DNA of 57,875 bases from CAZXCK01 sp964639225. GTDB taxonomy: Bacteria > Chloroflexota > Anaerolineae > Aggregatilineales > Phototrophicaceae. Positions within the stretch are counted from its first letter, which is position 1, and each line of letters starts with the position of its first letter. Below, piece by piece: positions 24,015-33,317 of this stretch. The stretch covers positions 1-57,875 of the forward strand of contig CAZXCK010000015.1 in the NCBI GenBank assembly GCA_964639225.1, read 5' to 3'. The translations under genes and the position numbers were made by a program. The notes under the pieces are model-generated. The model saw only the letters and a program-made list of their open reading frames with translations, had not been told where the DNA came from and made no database searches.

Positions 24015-24971
24015 ATGCGTGCCGTCATCGCTCGTGACTTTGCCCCCGTCATCGTAGACCTTCCCACGCCAGAGCCTGGCCCGGACGAGCTGCTGGTAAA
24101 CGTGCGGGCGACTGCTCTCAACCGGGCCGATGTGCTGCAGGTGCGTGGCAAGTATCCACCACCGCCCGGCGCACCGGACACACTGGGCCTGGAATTCGCC
24201 GGCGATGTGCTTCAGGTGGGCGAAAACGTCACCAACTTCGCGCCCGGTGACCGGGTGATGGCCCTCGTGGCTGGTGGCGCTTATGCGGAGCAGGCCGTCG
24301 TCCATGCCGGGCACGCCATCCCTATCCCCAAGGACTTCACCTACGAGGAAGCCGCCGCCATCCCAGAGGCGTTTGTCACCGCGTACAGTAATCTGCTGCT
24401 GATCGGCGGCCTGCGCGAGAGCCAGCGTGTGCTGATCCACGCCGGGGCCAGCGGTGTGGGGCTGGCCGCCACACAGATCGCCAAGCTGGTTGGCGCGCAG
24501 GTGTTCGTCACCGCAAGCGCGAGCAAACACGACGCCTGCCGTGCAGCCGGCGCCGACATGACCATCGATTACCAGACGGAGAACTTCGCCGCGCGTATTC
24601 TGTCGGAGTATCCGGGGGTGGCGCTGGTTCTTGACACAGTGGGCGCGCCCTACTGGGAAGACAACCTGCGCGTGCTGGAAAAATGGGGCAGGCTGGTCAT
24701 CATCGGTTTGCAGGGCGGCTCGTCGAGGACGGTCAACTTTGGCACCATCATGCGCAAACGGCTGACGATCACCGGCAGCACGCTGCGCGACCGCTCCAAA
24801 GAACGGAAAACAAACCTCATCGTCGATTTCGCAGCCTGGGCCATGCCACATTTCACCGCGAGGACACTGCGCCCGACGGTGTGGCGTGTGATGACGCTGG
24901 ACGAAGTGGAGACCGCGCACCAGCTCATGAAGGACAATGCCAACGCAGGCAAGATTGTGCTGCGGGTGTGA
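24015..24971 (+). CDS. NAD(P)H:quinone oxidoreductase-like MDR protein
   Basis: Encodes 318 residues; AAGGAG precedes ATG 24015. It is a zinc-free medium-chain dehydrogenase/reductase of the PIG3/quinone oxidoreductase branch. The GroES-like N-terminal part has RADVLQVRGKYPPPPG (near residue 36) and LGLEFAGDV; the Rossmann part has HAGASGVGLAATQIAKLVG (near residue 141). The length of about 320 is normal for the family. It would reduce quinones or related carbonyls with NADPH. No second redox gene is adjacent. Confidence 0.85.
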   Translation: MRAVIARDFAPVIVDLPTPEPGPDELLVNVRATALNRADVLQVRGKYPPPPGAPDTLGLEFAGDVLQVGENVTNFAPGDRVMALVAGGAYAEQAVVHAGHAIPIPKDFTYEEAAAIPEAFVTAYSNLLLIGGLRESQRVLIHAGASGVGLAATQIAKLVGAQVFVTASASKHDACRAAGADMTIDYQTENFAARILSEYPGVALVLDTVGAPYWEDNLRVLEKWGRLVIIGLQGGSSRTVNFGTIMRKRLTITGSTLRDRSKERKTNLIVDFAAWAMPHFTARTLRPTVWRVMTLDEVETAHQLMKDNANAGKIVLRV

Positions 24972-24977
24972 GCGCGG

Positions 24978-26294
24978 TCAGTCGGTGGCGGCGTGTGTCA
25001 CTGGTGGTTCGATGACCGCCGGCACAATCTCGCTGATAACCGAACGTGGCTGCGGATCGCGCACCACGAACAGCAGCAGCAGCGCGGTCACCAGTCCCGC
25101 GCCCCCGGCCAGCGCGAAGGTGAAAGCAAAACCGAACACATCGGCCAGCCAGCCGCCCACCAGCGGCGCGACGAGAGTCGCCGGGGCGATGAGCGTGTTG
25201 GTCAGGCCGATGTAATAAGGCCGGTTTTCCTCGTTACCGAATTCGAGCGTCATCGTCATGGCGATGGTCAGGATGGCCGGGTAGCCCAGCCCCGCCAGGA
25301 TAAACGCGCCGATCAGCCAGTTGGCGCTCTGCGCCAGCATGGCGACCAGGGCGCTGGACGCCAGCATCAGCGCGCCCATCGCAAACACGCGCCGGTGCCC
25401 CACGCGGTCGCCCAGCCAGCCCAGGAACGGACTGGACACCGTCTGCGCCAGTGTGAGCATGCCAAACAACGCGCCCGCAGTCGCCTCTGAGATGCCGAAC
25501 TCGCGCGTGCCGTAAATCGTGTAGAAAGCAACCGCCATCCAGGCCAGGTTAGCACCCACCCGTGCCAGCATAAATACCCAGACGTTAGCATCACCGCGCA
25601 GAATAGTCCGCATCTGCATCCAGGCCAGGCGGCGCGTCTCGCGGCGAGGCAGCACCGGCGTGGCCAGCGTGCGCTCTGGTTCGCGCGTCCAGGCCAGGAA
25701 GCCCCACGAGATGGTCATGAGTATGGTGGTCGCCGCGAAGCAGGCGGCGAAGTTATATGGATAGGGCAGCGCCACCAGTAGAAAGCCCGCACCGAACGAC
25801 CCCACCGCTTTGAACAGGCTGGCCCCCGCGCTCTGCGTACCCCAGAACGTACCGCGCCGGTTAACCGGGATGATGTGAGCGACCATGCTCTGCCAGGCGG
25901 TGGCGGTCAGGCCGCCGCCGATGGCCTGCCAGCACAGCAGCAGAAAGGTCAGCGCCAGCGTGACCTGTGCGCCCAGCACCGGCAGCAGCAGCGCCACCAG
26001 CGCCAGCACCAGATAGGGCCAGCGTTCGTGCAGCGTCATGCGCAGCACCATCGGCAGAAAACGCCGCAGACCGGCGACACGCTCCGCTGTCAGAATCTGA
26101 GGTAGCTGCCAGCCAACGAGCTGCACCGACGCAATCAGTCCGATGAGCGTGGTGCTGTCGGTCAGTGTATCCACGAACAGCGGTACGACCGTCACGCTGG
26201 ACGAAAAACCGAGACCAAAACCGAAAAAGCAGGCGTCGGTCAGGTTAACCGCAAAGTTATGCCTCACGTGGCGGTGGACATCCGGGTTGAGCAT
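24978..26294 (-). CDS. MFS transporter
   Basis: Encodes 438 residues with about twelve hydrophobic helices in two six-helix halves; the region between them around residue 215 carries charged residues (TREPERTLA...). A motif A-like loop after helix 2 or 8 is visible as LGWLGDRVGHRRVFA. It belongs to the major facilitator superfamily, with the substrate unknown. It faces the A/T-rich region with DnaA-box-like sites. The start at 26294 has no clear ribosome site, but the start of the predicted membrane region agrees with it. Confidence 0.82.
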   Translation of the reverse strand: MLNPDVHRHVRHNFAVNLTDACFFGFGLGFSSSVTVVPLFVDTLTDSTTLIGLIASVQLVGWQLPQILTAERVAGLRRFLPMVLRMTLHERWPYLVLALVALLLPVLGAQVTLALTFLLLCWQAIGGGLTATAWQSMVAHIIPVNRRGTFWGTQSAGASLFKAVGSFGAGFLLVALPYPYNFAACFAATTILMTISWGFLAWTREPERTLATPVLPRRETRRLAWMQMRTILRGDANVWVFMLARVGANLAWMAVAFYTIYGTREFGISEATAGALFGMLTLAQTVSSPFLGWLGDRVGHRRVFAMGALMLASSALVAMLAQSANWLIGAFILAGLGYPAILTIAMTMTLEFGNEENRPYYIGLTNTLIAPATLVAPLVGGWLADVFGFAFTFALAGGAGLVTALLLLFVVRDPQPRSVISEIVPAVIEPPVTHAATD

Positions 26295-26390
26295 AGGGCC
26301 TCATTGTGTCTAAGTGGTGGGAATTTGTTTTTGTCAGCCGCCCTACTGTATACAGGATTCGAGCCGCTGACAAGCGTACCAATTCAGGCC

Positions 26391-26896
26391 GGTTGCGTTT
26401 GGGATTTGTTTTGCCAGAGTGAATTGGGAACAGTTTATAAATCTATTTTATAGTTGAAGTAGTAGGGGTTGTTCAAACTGTGCATAACTTTCATCGCTGG
26501 CCGGGGCTGGCGATATATATCGCACGGCGTCTGGTGATAACCCAACACCACGCGAGGCCATAACCCAAGCCAATGTTAAGACCTGCGATAGTTGGGATAT
26601 AGTTTTATACAGGCTGCTGTGCAGAACTATCGACATATGCACAGGCGATTCGGAGCCTGCAAAATGGCATTTCCCAACTTGGGAAATAGCTGGAGCCTTA
26701 TCAACAGCCTGTCGAGACTTGTGCACAGGTTTTGCACAGACTTATGCACAGTCCAGGCGACTAACGCCCATCTTAACTGCGATAAACAGGGATAAAATGG
26801 CCTCTGTTTGGGATATGACCTGTGAAAACCGTGTGTTTATCCCAAGCAGATTGGGATAACGCGCATCGAGGCTAATTGAGGCGAATTTGGGATAAA
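26391..26896. other. Candidate replication origin region (DnaA boxes, TTGGGATAA iterons)
   Basis: Part of a 610-base gene-free stretch (26295-26904) richer in A/T than its neighbours. DnaA-box-like 9-mers: TTATGCACA at 26742-26750 and, on the minus strand, 26479-26487; one-mismatch forms ATATGCACA (26635-26643), TTGTGCACA (26719-26727) and TTTTGCACA (26730-26738). A second family, TTGGGATAA or TTGGGATAT and reverse forms, appears at least seven times, including an inverted pair near 26838-26860 and a palindrome of TTTCCCAAC with its complement near 26670. This is the pattern of a bacterial oriC or an iteron-type origin. No dnaA gene is in the window, so it remains a candidate. Confidence 0.55.
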
Positions 26897-26904
26897 AGTG
26901 ACGT

Positions 26905-27606
26905 TCAGCGTCGGCTGGCGGGCCGCTGGCGGCTGTTGTCGTGGTGTTCGATGTGGCGCGCGTACTGGCCCAGCAGATGGGCCTGCACCGGAATCACCAG
27001 CGCGGCGAAGGCCACCCAGCCCACACACGGGATCAGCAGCAGCAGCGACGCACCCAGGTTGACGATCAGCGAGGTCAGCAGCCACTGCACGCTGATCGCG
27101 CCCAGGCTGGACGCCGTTCCCCACAGCCGCGACGTTTTGAAGAAGACTTTGTACGGGCTGCCCTGAGCGTAACGAACCGTCCCCACCGCCAGCACGGCCC
27201 AGGCGAAGGCGGTATACACCAGCACCAGCGGCAGCAGGCAGCACAGGAAGATCAGCGTCACATAGCTGCCGGTGAGGTCGCCGCCGAAGAAGCCGGGGAC
27301 GGTCCACAGGCAGCAGCCGAGCAGCAGCAGCGGCAGATTGTAGTACAGTATCGCCGCCAGCAGACCGGCTCCGCGCGAAAAGAGTTCTTCATACTGGGTC
27401 CAGTCTGGCAGCGGGTAGGGCTTGCTCTGGCGCACCCTGCCGACGATGCCGACGGCGTAGCCCAGCAGCACGCACAGCGGCAGCAGACCGGCCAGCAGCA
27501 GCGGCATCAGCAGCACGGCAGCGAACGTCAGCACGGCGGCGATTGCCAGCTTGTTCACCCACAACGGATCGTCGAAGCTGTAACGCAGAGCACTGGACAG
27601 GTTCAT
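26905..27606 (-). CDS. DUF4013-type membrane protein
   Basis: Encodes 233 residues with several hydrophobic segments. The beginning, LSSALRYSFDDPLWVNKLAI, and the stretch YPLPDWTQYEELFSRG, are typical of DUF4013 proteins, membrane proteins of unknown function in bacteria and archaea. Five to six membrane helices are predicted from about residue 22 to 215. It is transcribed leftward from 27606, away from the thioredoxin-like gene with a gap of 52 bases. Confidence 0.78.
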   Translation of the reverse strand: MNLSSALRYSFDDPLWVNKLAIAAVLTFAAVLLMPLLLAGLLPLCVLLGYAVGIVGRVRQSKPYPLPDWTQYEELFSRGAGLLAAILYYNLPLLLLGCCLWTVPGFFGGDLTGSYVTLIFLCCLLPLVLVYTAFAWAVLAVGTVRYAQGSPYKVFFKTSRLWGTASSLGAISVQWLLTSLIVNLGASLLLLIPCVGWVAFAALVIPVQAHLLGQYARHIEHHDNSRQRPASRR

Positions 27607-27658
27607 GATGTGGTCCTCTGGTTGGTATCAGCCGCCGATAGAGACAGCCGCTGACTGG

Positions 27659-28291
27659 TCAGCCACGCACTGGCGGCCCGGCATCCTCTATCAAATCCAG
27701 ATGGTCGAGCATTTCATCGGCGGTTATCTCGCCGAATTTCAGGAAGCGGACCATGCCCGCCGCGTCGATGACATACGTCGTCGGCAGCGCGGTGACCGGG
27801 TACAGGTCGGTCAGTTCCAGGTTTTCATCGAGCAGCACGGGAATGCCCTCGATGCCGATGCCGTCCAGAAATTCGCGAATCGCCTCGCCGCGCTCGCCCT
27901 GGTTGACGGCCAGCACCACCGCGCCGTCAGCGCCCTGGGCTTCCATAAACGCCTGGAACGCCGGTAGCTCGCGGACGCAGGGCGGGCAGTCCGTGCGCCA
28001 GAAGTTGAGGAAAACCGGTCTGCCGCTGAAATCCGACAGGCGCGCCGTATCACCGTCCAGCGTGGCCAGCTCAAAATCCTGCGCCTGCCAGTCGCGCAGT
28101 GTGCGCGACGACTGTAAAGCCGGGTCGTCCAGGCTGGCGCCGTTATCGCGCTCGATGAACAGCATTACGCTGGCGGCCACCAGTCCCATCAGTCCGGTAA
28201 TCAGAAACAGCACCAGCGCCGGTGATACACCGCTGCGGCGTGGCGGCTCATTGGCGCTGGCTGGGGCGGGGTCGGTGTGTGGGTCAGTCAT
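27659..28291 (-). CDS. Membrane-anchored thioredoxin-like protein (TlpA/ResA type)
   Basis: Encodes 210 residues. A single membrane helix (about residues 24-46) is followed by a redoxin domain whose active site is NFWRTDCPPCVREL with C102 and C105. The usual cis-proline region reads ALPTTYVID near residue 174. It likely reduces disulphides or haem-ligand cysteines outside the membrane, as ResA/TlpA do in cytochrome c maturation. No cytochrome-maturation genes are nearby. Three co-directional genes follow upstream. Confidence 0.85.
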   Translation of the reverse strand: MTDPHTDPAPASANEPPRRSGVSPALVLFLITGLMGLVAASVMLFIERDNGASLDDPALQSSRTLRDWQAQDFELATLDGDTARLSDFSGRPVFLNFWRTDCPPCVRELPAFQAFMEAQGADGAVVLAVNQGERGEAIREFLDGIGIEGIPVLLDENLELTDLYPVTALPTTYVIDAAGMVRFLKFGEITADEMLDHLDLIEDAGPPVRG

Positions 28292-28346
28292 TATGTCAAA
28301 ACGCTTTCTTGCTCATGTGTCTGTTTGCCCGATTGTTCGGATTTCA

Positions 28347-29498
28347 TCACGGCACCCAGATAGGACTGCGCGCGTCGGTGTCGATCTGCACCAGGCGGCG
28401 CGTCTCCATGTTGTACGTCCAGACTTCGGTCGTGCCGTCGGCATAGACCTGTCCGGCATCGTCCAACTGCTGGAAGCGCTGCAACGCCAGCCGGTTGCCG
28501 TCCGGGTCCCAGCGGAAAAAGCCGTTAGCATAGCGCGGATCGACGATCAGCGGCGCGATGCTACCGGTCTCCGTATCGACCAGGTAGACCTGCGCGCCGC
28601 GTGTAAAACGCTCGTCGCGGTAGACGCGACCGATGGCGATAAAGCGCCCCTGCGGATTCCAGGCGGTGGCCTGATCGTCGGCGTCCTCGTTGGGGTCGGT
28701 CAGCGGGCTGAAAACGCCCGCGTCCAGGTCCGCCATCTGCAGATAAGCGCGCGTCATGGAGCCGTCGATAAGCATCTCCGGGTAGATCATACGCTCGCCA
28801 TCTGGTGATAATGAGCCGACCTCGCCGAAATCGCTGGGGATGAAGGCCCAGGCGGAATCCGGCGGCGCGCCGAACTGGTTAACCAGGATGCCGTTGTTGC
28901 GGTTGTCGTAGAAAGCCAGCCGCGAGCCATCGGCGGACCAGCGCGGGCCATAGCCCACGATCTGATCGTCATCGACCAGCGGGTAAGTCTGCGGCGGGTT
29001 GGTCGTCAGATCGGCGATCCAGATGCGAATGGAGCCGGTCCCTACCGTTGGCAGGTTGCGGTTGAGCGCCACCCGCTGGTAGGCCACCAGTTCACCGCCG
29101 GGCCGGATGGCCGGCGCAGTACAATCGGCGTCCTGGGTGCGGCAGTTGGTCACCTGGGTTATGCGATTGGTGCGCAGGTCCAGCATATACAGGTCAGAAG
29201 CGCCCGCCTCAAAATCCTGCTCGGCATAGATGATGAAGTTGCCATCAGGACTCACATCGAAGTCAAAGACGCCGTCCGGGGCGAACGTCACCTGCTGCGC
29301 GCTGGCGGGGTTACTGGGGTCGGCGATCCACACATTGTAGACGTTGTCTGACCCCAGCTTGAGATAGGCGACACGCAGCGGCTCGTCACTGATGCCCAGT
29401 ACCGCCGACAGACCGACGGCCAGCGCCAGCAGCATCGAGGTCACCAGCACCGTCAGGTCAAAACGAGTCAGTTGCGCGAAGCGTGCGTTAATGTTCAT
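28347..29498 (-). CDS. Membrane-anchored TolB-like beta-propeller protein
   Basis: Encodes 383 residues. A hydrophobic helix (about residues 15-35) acts as signal or anchor, then a repeated pattern with WSPDG/FSPDG-like blades (PDGVFDFDVSPDGNFIIYA, WSADGSRLAFYD, WNPQGRFIAIG) indicates a PD40/WD40-like propeller. Such domains bind proteins or peptides outside the membrane; this one shows no enzyme motif. It is 12 bases from the TIGR03943-like gene and likely in the same transcript. Confidence 0.75.
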   Translation of the reverse strand: MNINARFAQLTRFDLTVLVTSMLLALAVGLSAVLGISDEPLRVAYLKLGSDNVYNVWIADPSNPASAQQVTFAPDGVFDFDVSPDGNFIIYAEQDFEAGASDLYMLDLRTNRITQVTNCRTQDADCTAPAIRPGGELVAYQRVALNRNLPTVGTGSIRIWIADLTTNPPQTYPLVDDDQIVGYGPRWSADGSRLAFYDNRNNGILVNQFGAPPDSAWAFIPSDFGEVGSLSPDGERMIYPEMLIDGSMTRAYLQMADLDAGVFSPLTDPNEDADDQATAWNPQGRFIAIGRVYRDERFTRGAQVYLVDTETGSIAPLIVDPRYANGFFRWDPDGNRLALQRFQQLDDAGQVYADGTTEVWTYNMETRRLVQIDTDARSPIWVP

Positions 29499-29510
29499 CG
29501 GTGGTGATCG

Positions 29511-30281
29511 TTACGGATACAGATACGGGTGTTCGGGCGTGTCGACGAAGGCGAAGTCGTCGAGATGCAGAATCGGCATGGCCGAGTCGCGGAACATGCC
29601 GCTGTAAAACGTGCCGCTGACCTCGACCCACTCGCCGATTTCTGGCTTTTCGCCGTCTTCCCAGCGCACCGGCATGGCGACGGGCGCGGCGTCGGCCACG
29701 CAGCAGCTCACGGTGAAGCGCGCCACCATGATGACATCGTCGGGAAAATCCGGCTCGTGATAGACAAAGCCGACAAAGTTAGCCTGCTCGCCGTCGAAAT
29801 CCGCCGCGACGGGACTGGTGGCGAACACGCGCAGCCAGTCGAGGACGTTGCGTTCCAGCGGGGCTTTGACGAACACACTGGCGCTGGCCGGGTTGCCGCC
29901 TACGCTCAGGCTGACGGGGCCGCGAATGGCGTCCGCGCCCAGCGGTTGCGACGGGACCAGCGTGCCCAGCAGCAGCGGAAGGGCGGCGATAGCGATCATG
30001 GGCCAGGTGGTCGGCGTGCGCCCGACAATCGCAATCGGCGTCTGGCGGCGAAACTGCGCAATGGCGTTAGCCAGTCCCAGCAGGGCGAAGAGCGCCACCG
30101 CCACATAAGACAGCCAGGCGAAGCGCGCGTTGACATAGTTGCTCAGGTTGCCGCTGGCGATGTTATAGGCGAAGTACAGCGCCAGTCCCAGCAGCACCAC
30201 CGCCTTGAAGCGCTCCAGCGTCGAGACGCCGGTGGGCGGCTGAATGGCGGGATATTCACGCAGGGAGTCACTTGTTTGCAT
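29511..30281 (-). CDS. TIGR03943-type putative permease subunit
   Basis: Encodes 256 residues. The N-terminal half has about three membrane helices (near residues 28-46, 58-78 and 96-116); the C-terminal half is a soluble OB-like domain with EPDFPDDVIMVARFTVSCCVADA (near residue 175) and WVEVSGTFYS. This domain with a double cysteine is characteristic of TIGR03943 (DUF1980), which is always found next to a UPF0718-type permease. That partner is the next gene, 36 bases upstream. A metal or thiol-related transport role is suspected. Confidence 0.8.
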   Translation of the reverse strand: MQTSDSLREYPAIQPPTGVSTLERFKAVVLLGLALYFAYNIASGNLSNYVNARFAWLSYVAVALFALLGLANAIAQFRRQTPIAIVGRTPTTWPMIAIAALPLLLGTLVPSQPLGADAIRGPVSLSVGGNPASASVFVKAPLERNVLDWLRVFATSPVAADFDGEQANFVGFVYHEPDFPDDVIMVARFTVSCCVADAAPVAMPVRWEDGEKPEIGEWVEVSGTFYSGMFRDSAMPILHLDDFAFVDTPEHPYLYP

Positions 30282-30317
30282 GCTTAAACCTGTCGAATAC
30301 TCTCACACAATCTTACA

Positions 30318-31397
30318 CTAAAACTGAACAAACAGGTTCATCCACAGGCCGATGAGCATCGTCATCAGGAATGGCAGCAGGATGAGATAGAACACCACTC
30401 GCCGGTTGAAAACACCGAGGAACATCATGGCGCTCTTGATGTCCACCATCGGGCCGAACGTCAGGAAGGCGATCACCGAGCCGCCGGTAAACGTGCCGTA
30501 GAAGGCCAGCGCCAGGAACGAGTCCACTGTCGAGCACACGCTGAGGACAAAGGCCAGCGCCTGCATGACGATGACCGACACCAGCGGCCCCTCGCCGATG
30601 GCCAGCAGCACGTCCTGCGAGATGAAGGTCTGCATGCTGGCCGCCATCAGACAGCCCAGCACCAGAAAGCGGCCCATGTCGAAGAATTCGTCGCTGCCGA
30701 TGCGCAGGCCGTTGTACAGCCGCTGGCGCACACTGAGTGTGCTGCGGGCTGGCACGGCGGTAAATCCGACGCTGCCGCCGGCTCCCAGCGGAACCGCGCT
30801 CATCGTCACCGGGCGTAGCACGTCCTGCGGGCGCGCCGTCAGCGCGAACAGCACGCCGATGGCGATGGCGACCACGATTGTAATCACAAAGCGGGCGATG
30901 AGGACCGTCCCCCAACCGAAGGCGATGTAGGTGCTCACCAGCACAATCGGGTTGACGACCGGCGCGGCCAGCAGAAAGGCCACCCCCACCGACATCGGCA
31001 GGCCCTTGGTGAACAGGCGCCGCGTCACCGGGACGACGCCGCACTCGCACACCGGGAAGGCGAAGCCCAGGAATGCGCCGAAGATCGTCGCCAGGATGGG
31101 GTTTCTGGGCGTAAGGCGCAGAATGTCCTCTTTGCTGACGAACACTTCCAGCAGGCCGCTGACGACCGTCCCCATCAGCAGAAAGGGCGCGGCTTCGATG
31201 AAGATTCCTAAGAAGCGCGTGCTGAAGATGCGCAGTGTGGCGGCAGGGTCGCCGCCGCTGTTGAAGGCGGCCCACAGCGCCGCCGCCAGGACCGACAGAA
31301 TCAGCAGCCACACCCACAGCGCGCGAATGTGGCGCATCAGGTTGAGGCTGTTACCGGCGCTGCCACCGGTTTTGACTTCCGGCTCGACTTGCTGCAT
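30318..31397 (-). CDS. UPF0718/ArsP-type permease
   Basis: Encodes 359 residues with eight or more membrane helices. Signatures FAFPVCECGVVPVTRRL (near residue 112) and the small-residue helices LAAPVVNPIVL match permeases of the DUF318/UPF0718 group, including ArsP which exports methylated arsenicals. The conserved cysteines in the CECG motif are intact. Paired with the TIGR03943-like gene, as is usual. Substrate is uncertain; ArsP activity should not be assumed. Confidence 0.82.
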   Translation of the reverse strand: MQQVEPEVKTGGSAGNSLNLMRHIRALWVWLLILSVLAAALWAAFNSGGDPAATLRIFSTRFLGIFIEAAPFLLMGTVVSGLLEVFVSKEDILRLTPRNPILATIFGAFLGFAFPVCECGVVPVTRRLFTKGLPMSVGVAFLLAAPVVNPIVLVSTYIAFGWGTVLIARFVITIVVAIAIGVLFALTARPQDVLRPVTMSAVPLGAGGSVGFTAVPARSTLSVRQRLYNGLRIGSDEFFDMGRFLVLGCLMAASMQTFISQDVLLAIGEGPLVSVIVMQALAFVLSVCSTVDSFLALAFYGTFTGGSVIAFLTFGPMVDIKSAMMFLGVFNRRVVFYLILLPFLMTMLIGLWMNLFVQF

Positions 31398-31611
31398 AAC
31401 AACAACATCCGTTTATCATCACTGCGCGGTATGTTATCACAGCCAGCGCGGCGGCTCATAGAGTAATCGGTGAGCGCCAATCCGGCGATTCGGCTACGCT
31501 GGCGCGATATGCCGTCAGCGCGTTTGCCGCGTGTTTTCAGAATCCGGCTTGCACAGTGGACCCGCCGCGCTCATAATCAGGGGCGCAGTCTGTATACAGG
31601 CGGGGGCCAGT

Positions 31612-32598
31612 ATGACGACCACCTTCTACATTTTTCATGGCGATGACAGCCTGGGCATCGACGACGCGCTGGCCAAACTACGCGCCGAGATGGGCCAGGA
31701 CGCCAACGCCGACCTCAACACCAGCGAAATGGACGGCACCAGTGCCAGCGTGCCGGAGATCATCAACGCGGTGAGTTCGTTCCCGTTCCTCTCCGAGCGG
31801 CGGCTGGTGATCGTCCGGGGGCTGCTGGGCTGGCTCACGCGCAAAGGGGCGGGGCAGGCCGGCAAAGAGGCGCTGGCGCAGCTCGCCGAAGCCCTGCCCG
31901 CGCTGCCAGCGCATGCCCGGCTGGTGCTGGTCGAGCGCCAGGCGATCAACGCCAGCAACGCCATCATCAAACTGGCGGACAGCGACCCCAGCGGCTATCT
32001 CAGGACGTTCGGCGCGCCCAAAGACCCGACCGCCTGGATTACCCGGCGCGCCAAAGCCGAATACGGTGCCGCCATCGAACCGGCGGCGGCGGCGGCCCTG
32101 GCCAACCTCACCGGCGATGACCTGCGCCGCGCCGATAACGAACTGGTCAAGCTGGTCAACTATGTCGATGGCGCTCGCGCCATCACCGAGGACGATGTCG
32201 CCGCGCTGACGCCTTACGTGCCAGAGGCCAACATCTTCAGGATGGTCGAAGCCATCGCCGAGGGGCGCGGCTCGCTGGCTCTGGAGCTGCTGCACCGTCT
32301 GCTGGCCGAAAAAGGCGAAGACCCGTTCCGCATCTATGGCATGATCGTGCGCCAGTTCCGGCTGCTGCTGGTGGCGAAAGAGCATCTCGCGGGCGGCGGC
32401 GCGCCCAACGGCGTGGCCTCGGCGGCGGGAGTCGCGCCCTTCGTCGCGCAGATTCTGGTGCGGCAGGTGGCCGCCTTCACGCTGGAAGACCTGGAGCATA
32501 TCTACCGCAGCCTGGGCGACATCGACTTTAAGATGAAAACCGGCCAGGTCGAACCCGGACTCGCGCTCGATCTGTTCGTAGCCGGACTCTCTCGCTGA
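31612..32598 (+). CDS. holA: DNA polymerase III delta subunit
   Basis: Encodes 328 residues from ATG 31612; the frame is open upstream but the protein family starts at TTFYIFHGDDSLGIDDAL. The N-terminal alpha/beta domain with LVIVRGLL, the middle lid domain with AEYGAAIEPAAAAALANLTGDDLRRADNELVKL, and the C-terminal helical part with LLVAKEHLAGG fit HolA. It opens the beta clamp within the clamp loader. Length of about 330 is typical. No other clamp-loader gene lies in the window. Confidence 0.85.
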   Translation: MTTTFYIFHGDDSLGIDDALAKLRAEMGQDANADLNTSEMDGTSASVPEIINAVSSFPFLSERRLVIVRGLLGWLTRKGAGQAGKEALAQLAEALPALPAHARLVLVERQAINASNAIIKLADSDPSGYLRTFGAPKDPTAWITRRAKAEYGAAIEPAAAAALANLTGDDLRRADNELVKLVNYVDGARAITEDDVAALTPYVPEANIFRMVEAIAEGRGSLALELLHRLLAEKGEDPFRIYGMIVRQFRLLLVAKEHLAGGGAPNGVASAAGVAPFVAQILVRQVAAFTLEDLEHIYRSLGDIDFKMKTGQVEPGLALDLFVAGLSR

Positions 32599-32672
32599 TT
32601 TACAACTCACGCGCGACTATCTGCGTATAGAAGGATAGTTGGACAATACCAGGCGATTGAGGAGTGAGTGTC

Positions 32673-33008
32673 ATGCTTGAGCTGCTAATTCTACTGGTGG
32701 TGGTGCTGATCGGTGTGTGGATTGTCTCCACGCTGCTGTCGATTACATTCGGCATCATTATCCCGGTTCTGATCTGGATGCTGATCGGCTTCCTGGCCGG
32801 TAAGCTGGTGCGTGGGCGCGGTTACGGCCCCATCGGCAACGCCTTGCTCGGACTGGGCGGCGGTATTGTGGGTAACATCATCTTCAGCCTGCTGGGCTTC
32901 GGCATCGGTGATGGCTGGCTGATCGGCAACATCATCGTCGGCGTCGTCGGCGCGCTGGTGCTGGTCTATATCGTGCGCCTGCTGGGCAACGAAAAGTTCG
33001 CCCGCTAA
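32673..33008 (+). CDS. GlsB/YeaQ/YmgE-family small membrane protein
   Basis: Encodes 111 residues. I chose ATG 32673 because GAGGAG lies eight bases upstream; a GTG nine bases earlier is possible. Four hydrophobic segments with glycine-rich turns (GFLAGKLVRGRGYGPIGN and LLGLGGGIVGN) match the transglycosylase-associated protein family, small membrane proteins linked to stress in enteric bacteria. Normal members have about 80-110 residues. Function unknown. A strong terminator follows. Confidence 0.78.
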   Translation: MLELLILLVVVLIGVWIVSTLLSITFGIIIPVLIWMLIGFLAGKLVRGRGYGPIGNALLGLGGGIVGNIIFSLLGFGIGDGWLIGNIIVGVVGALVLVYIVRLLGNEKFAR

Positions 33009-33033
33009 GTCTGCTGGCCCATCTGGCAAATAC

Positions 33034-33073
33034 AAAAACGGGCGCGCTGATTATCCAGTCGGCGCGCCCGTTT
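33034..33073. terminator. Bidirectional terminator
   Basis: AAACGGGCGCGC (33036-33047) pairs with GCGCGCCCGTTT (33062-33073). It separates the plus-strand small membrane gene from the minus-strand pair that follows. Confidence 0.85.
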
Positions 33074-33095
33074 CGATTCAGTTGCGGCAGACGGC

Positions 33096-33314
33096 TTACT
33101 CGCGCTCGTCGTCTGGCCGGGGCCGGTTGGCGGCCACGATTACCCCGCCGAAAACCAGAATGGCCAGCGACAGCGCCAGCGCACCGCCACAGATTTGCAG
33201 GCCCAGCATCGAATTTCCGTTGAGCGTCACGACGACGGCGAAGGCTGACGCCACCATCATAATCAGCAGAATGACACGGGCCGCGCCTTTGGCAGCCGGG
33301 GAAGGTGTGCGCAT
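33096..33314 (-). CDS. Small two-helix membrane protein
   Basis: Encodes 72 residues with two hydrophobic helices (about residues 11-30 and 37-60) and a charged C-terminus (RPRPDDERE). The coding frame is compact and has a fitting codon bias for the region, and it lies 3 bases from the DUF6391-like gene, suggesting co-transcription. No family recognised. Confidence 0.5.
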   Translation of the reverse strand: MRTPSPAAKGAARVILLIMMVASAFAVVVTLNGNSMLGLQICGGALALSLAILVFGGVIVAANRPRPDDERE

Positions 33315-33317
33315 AGT

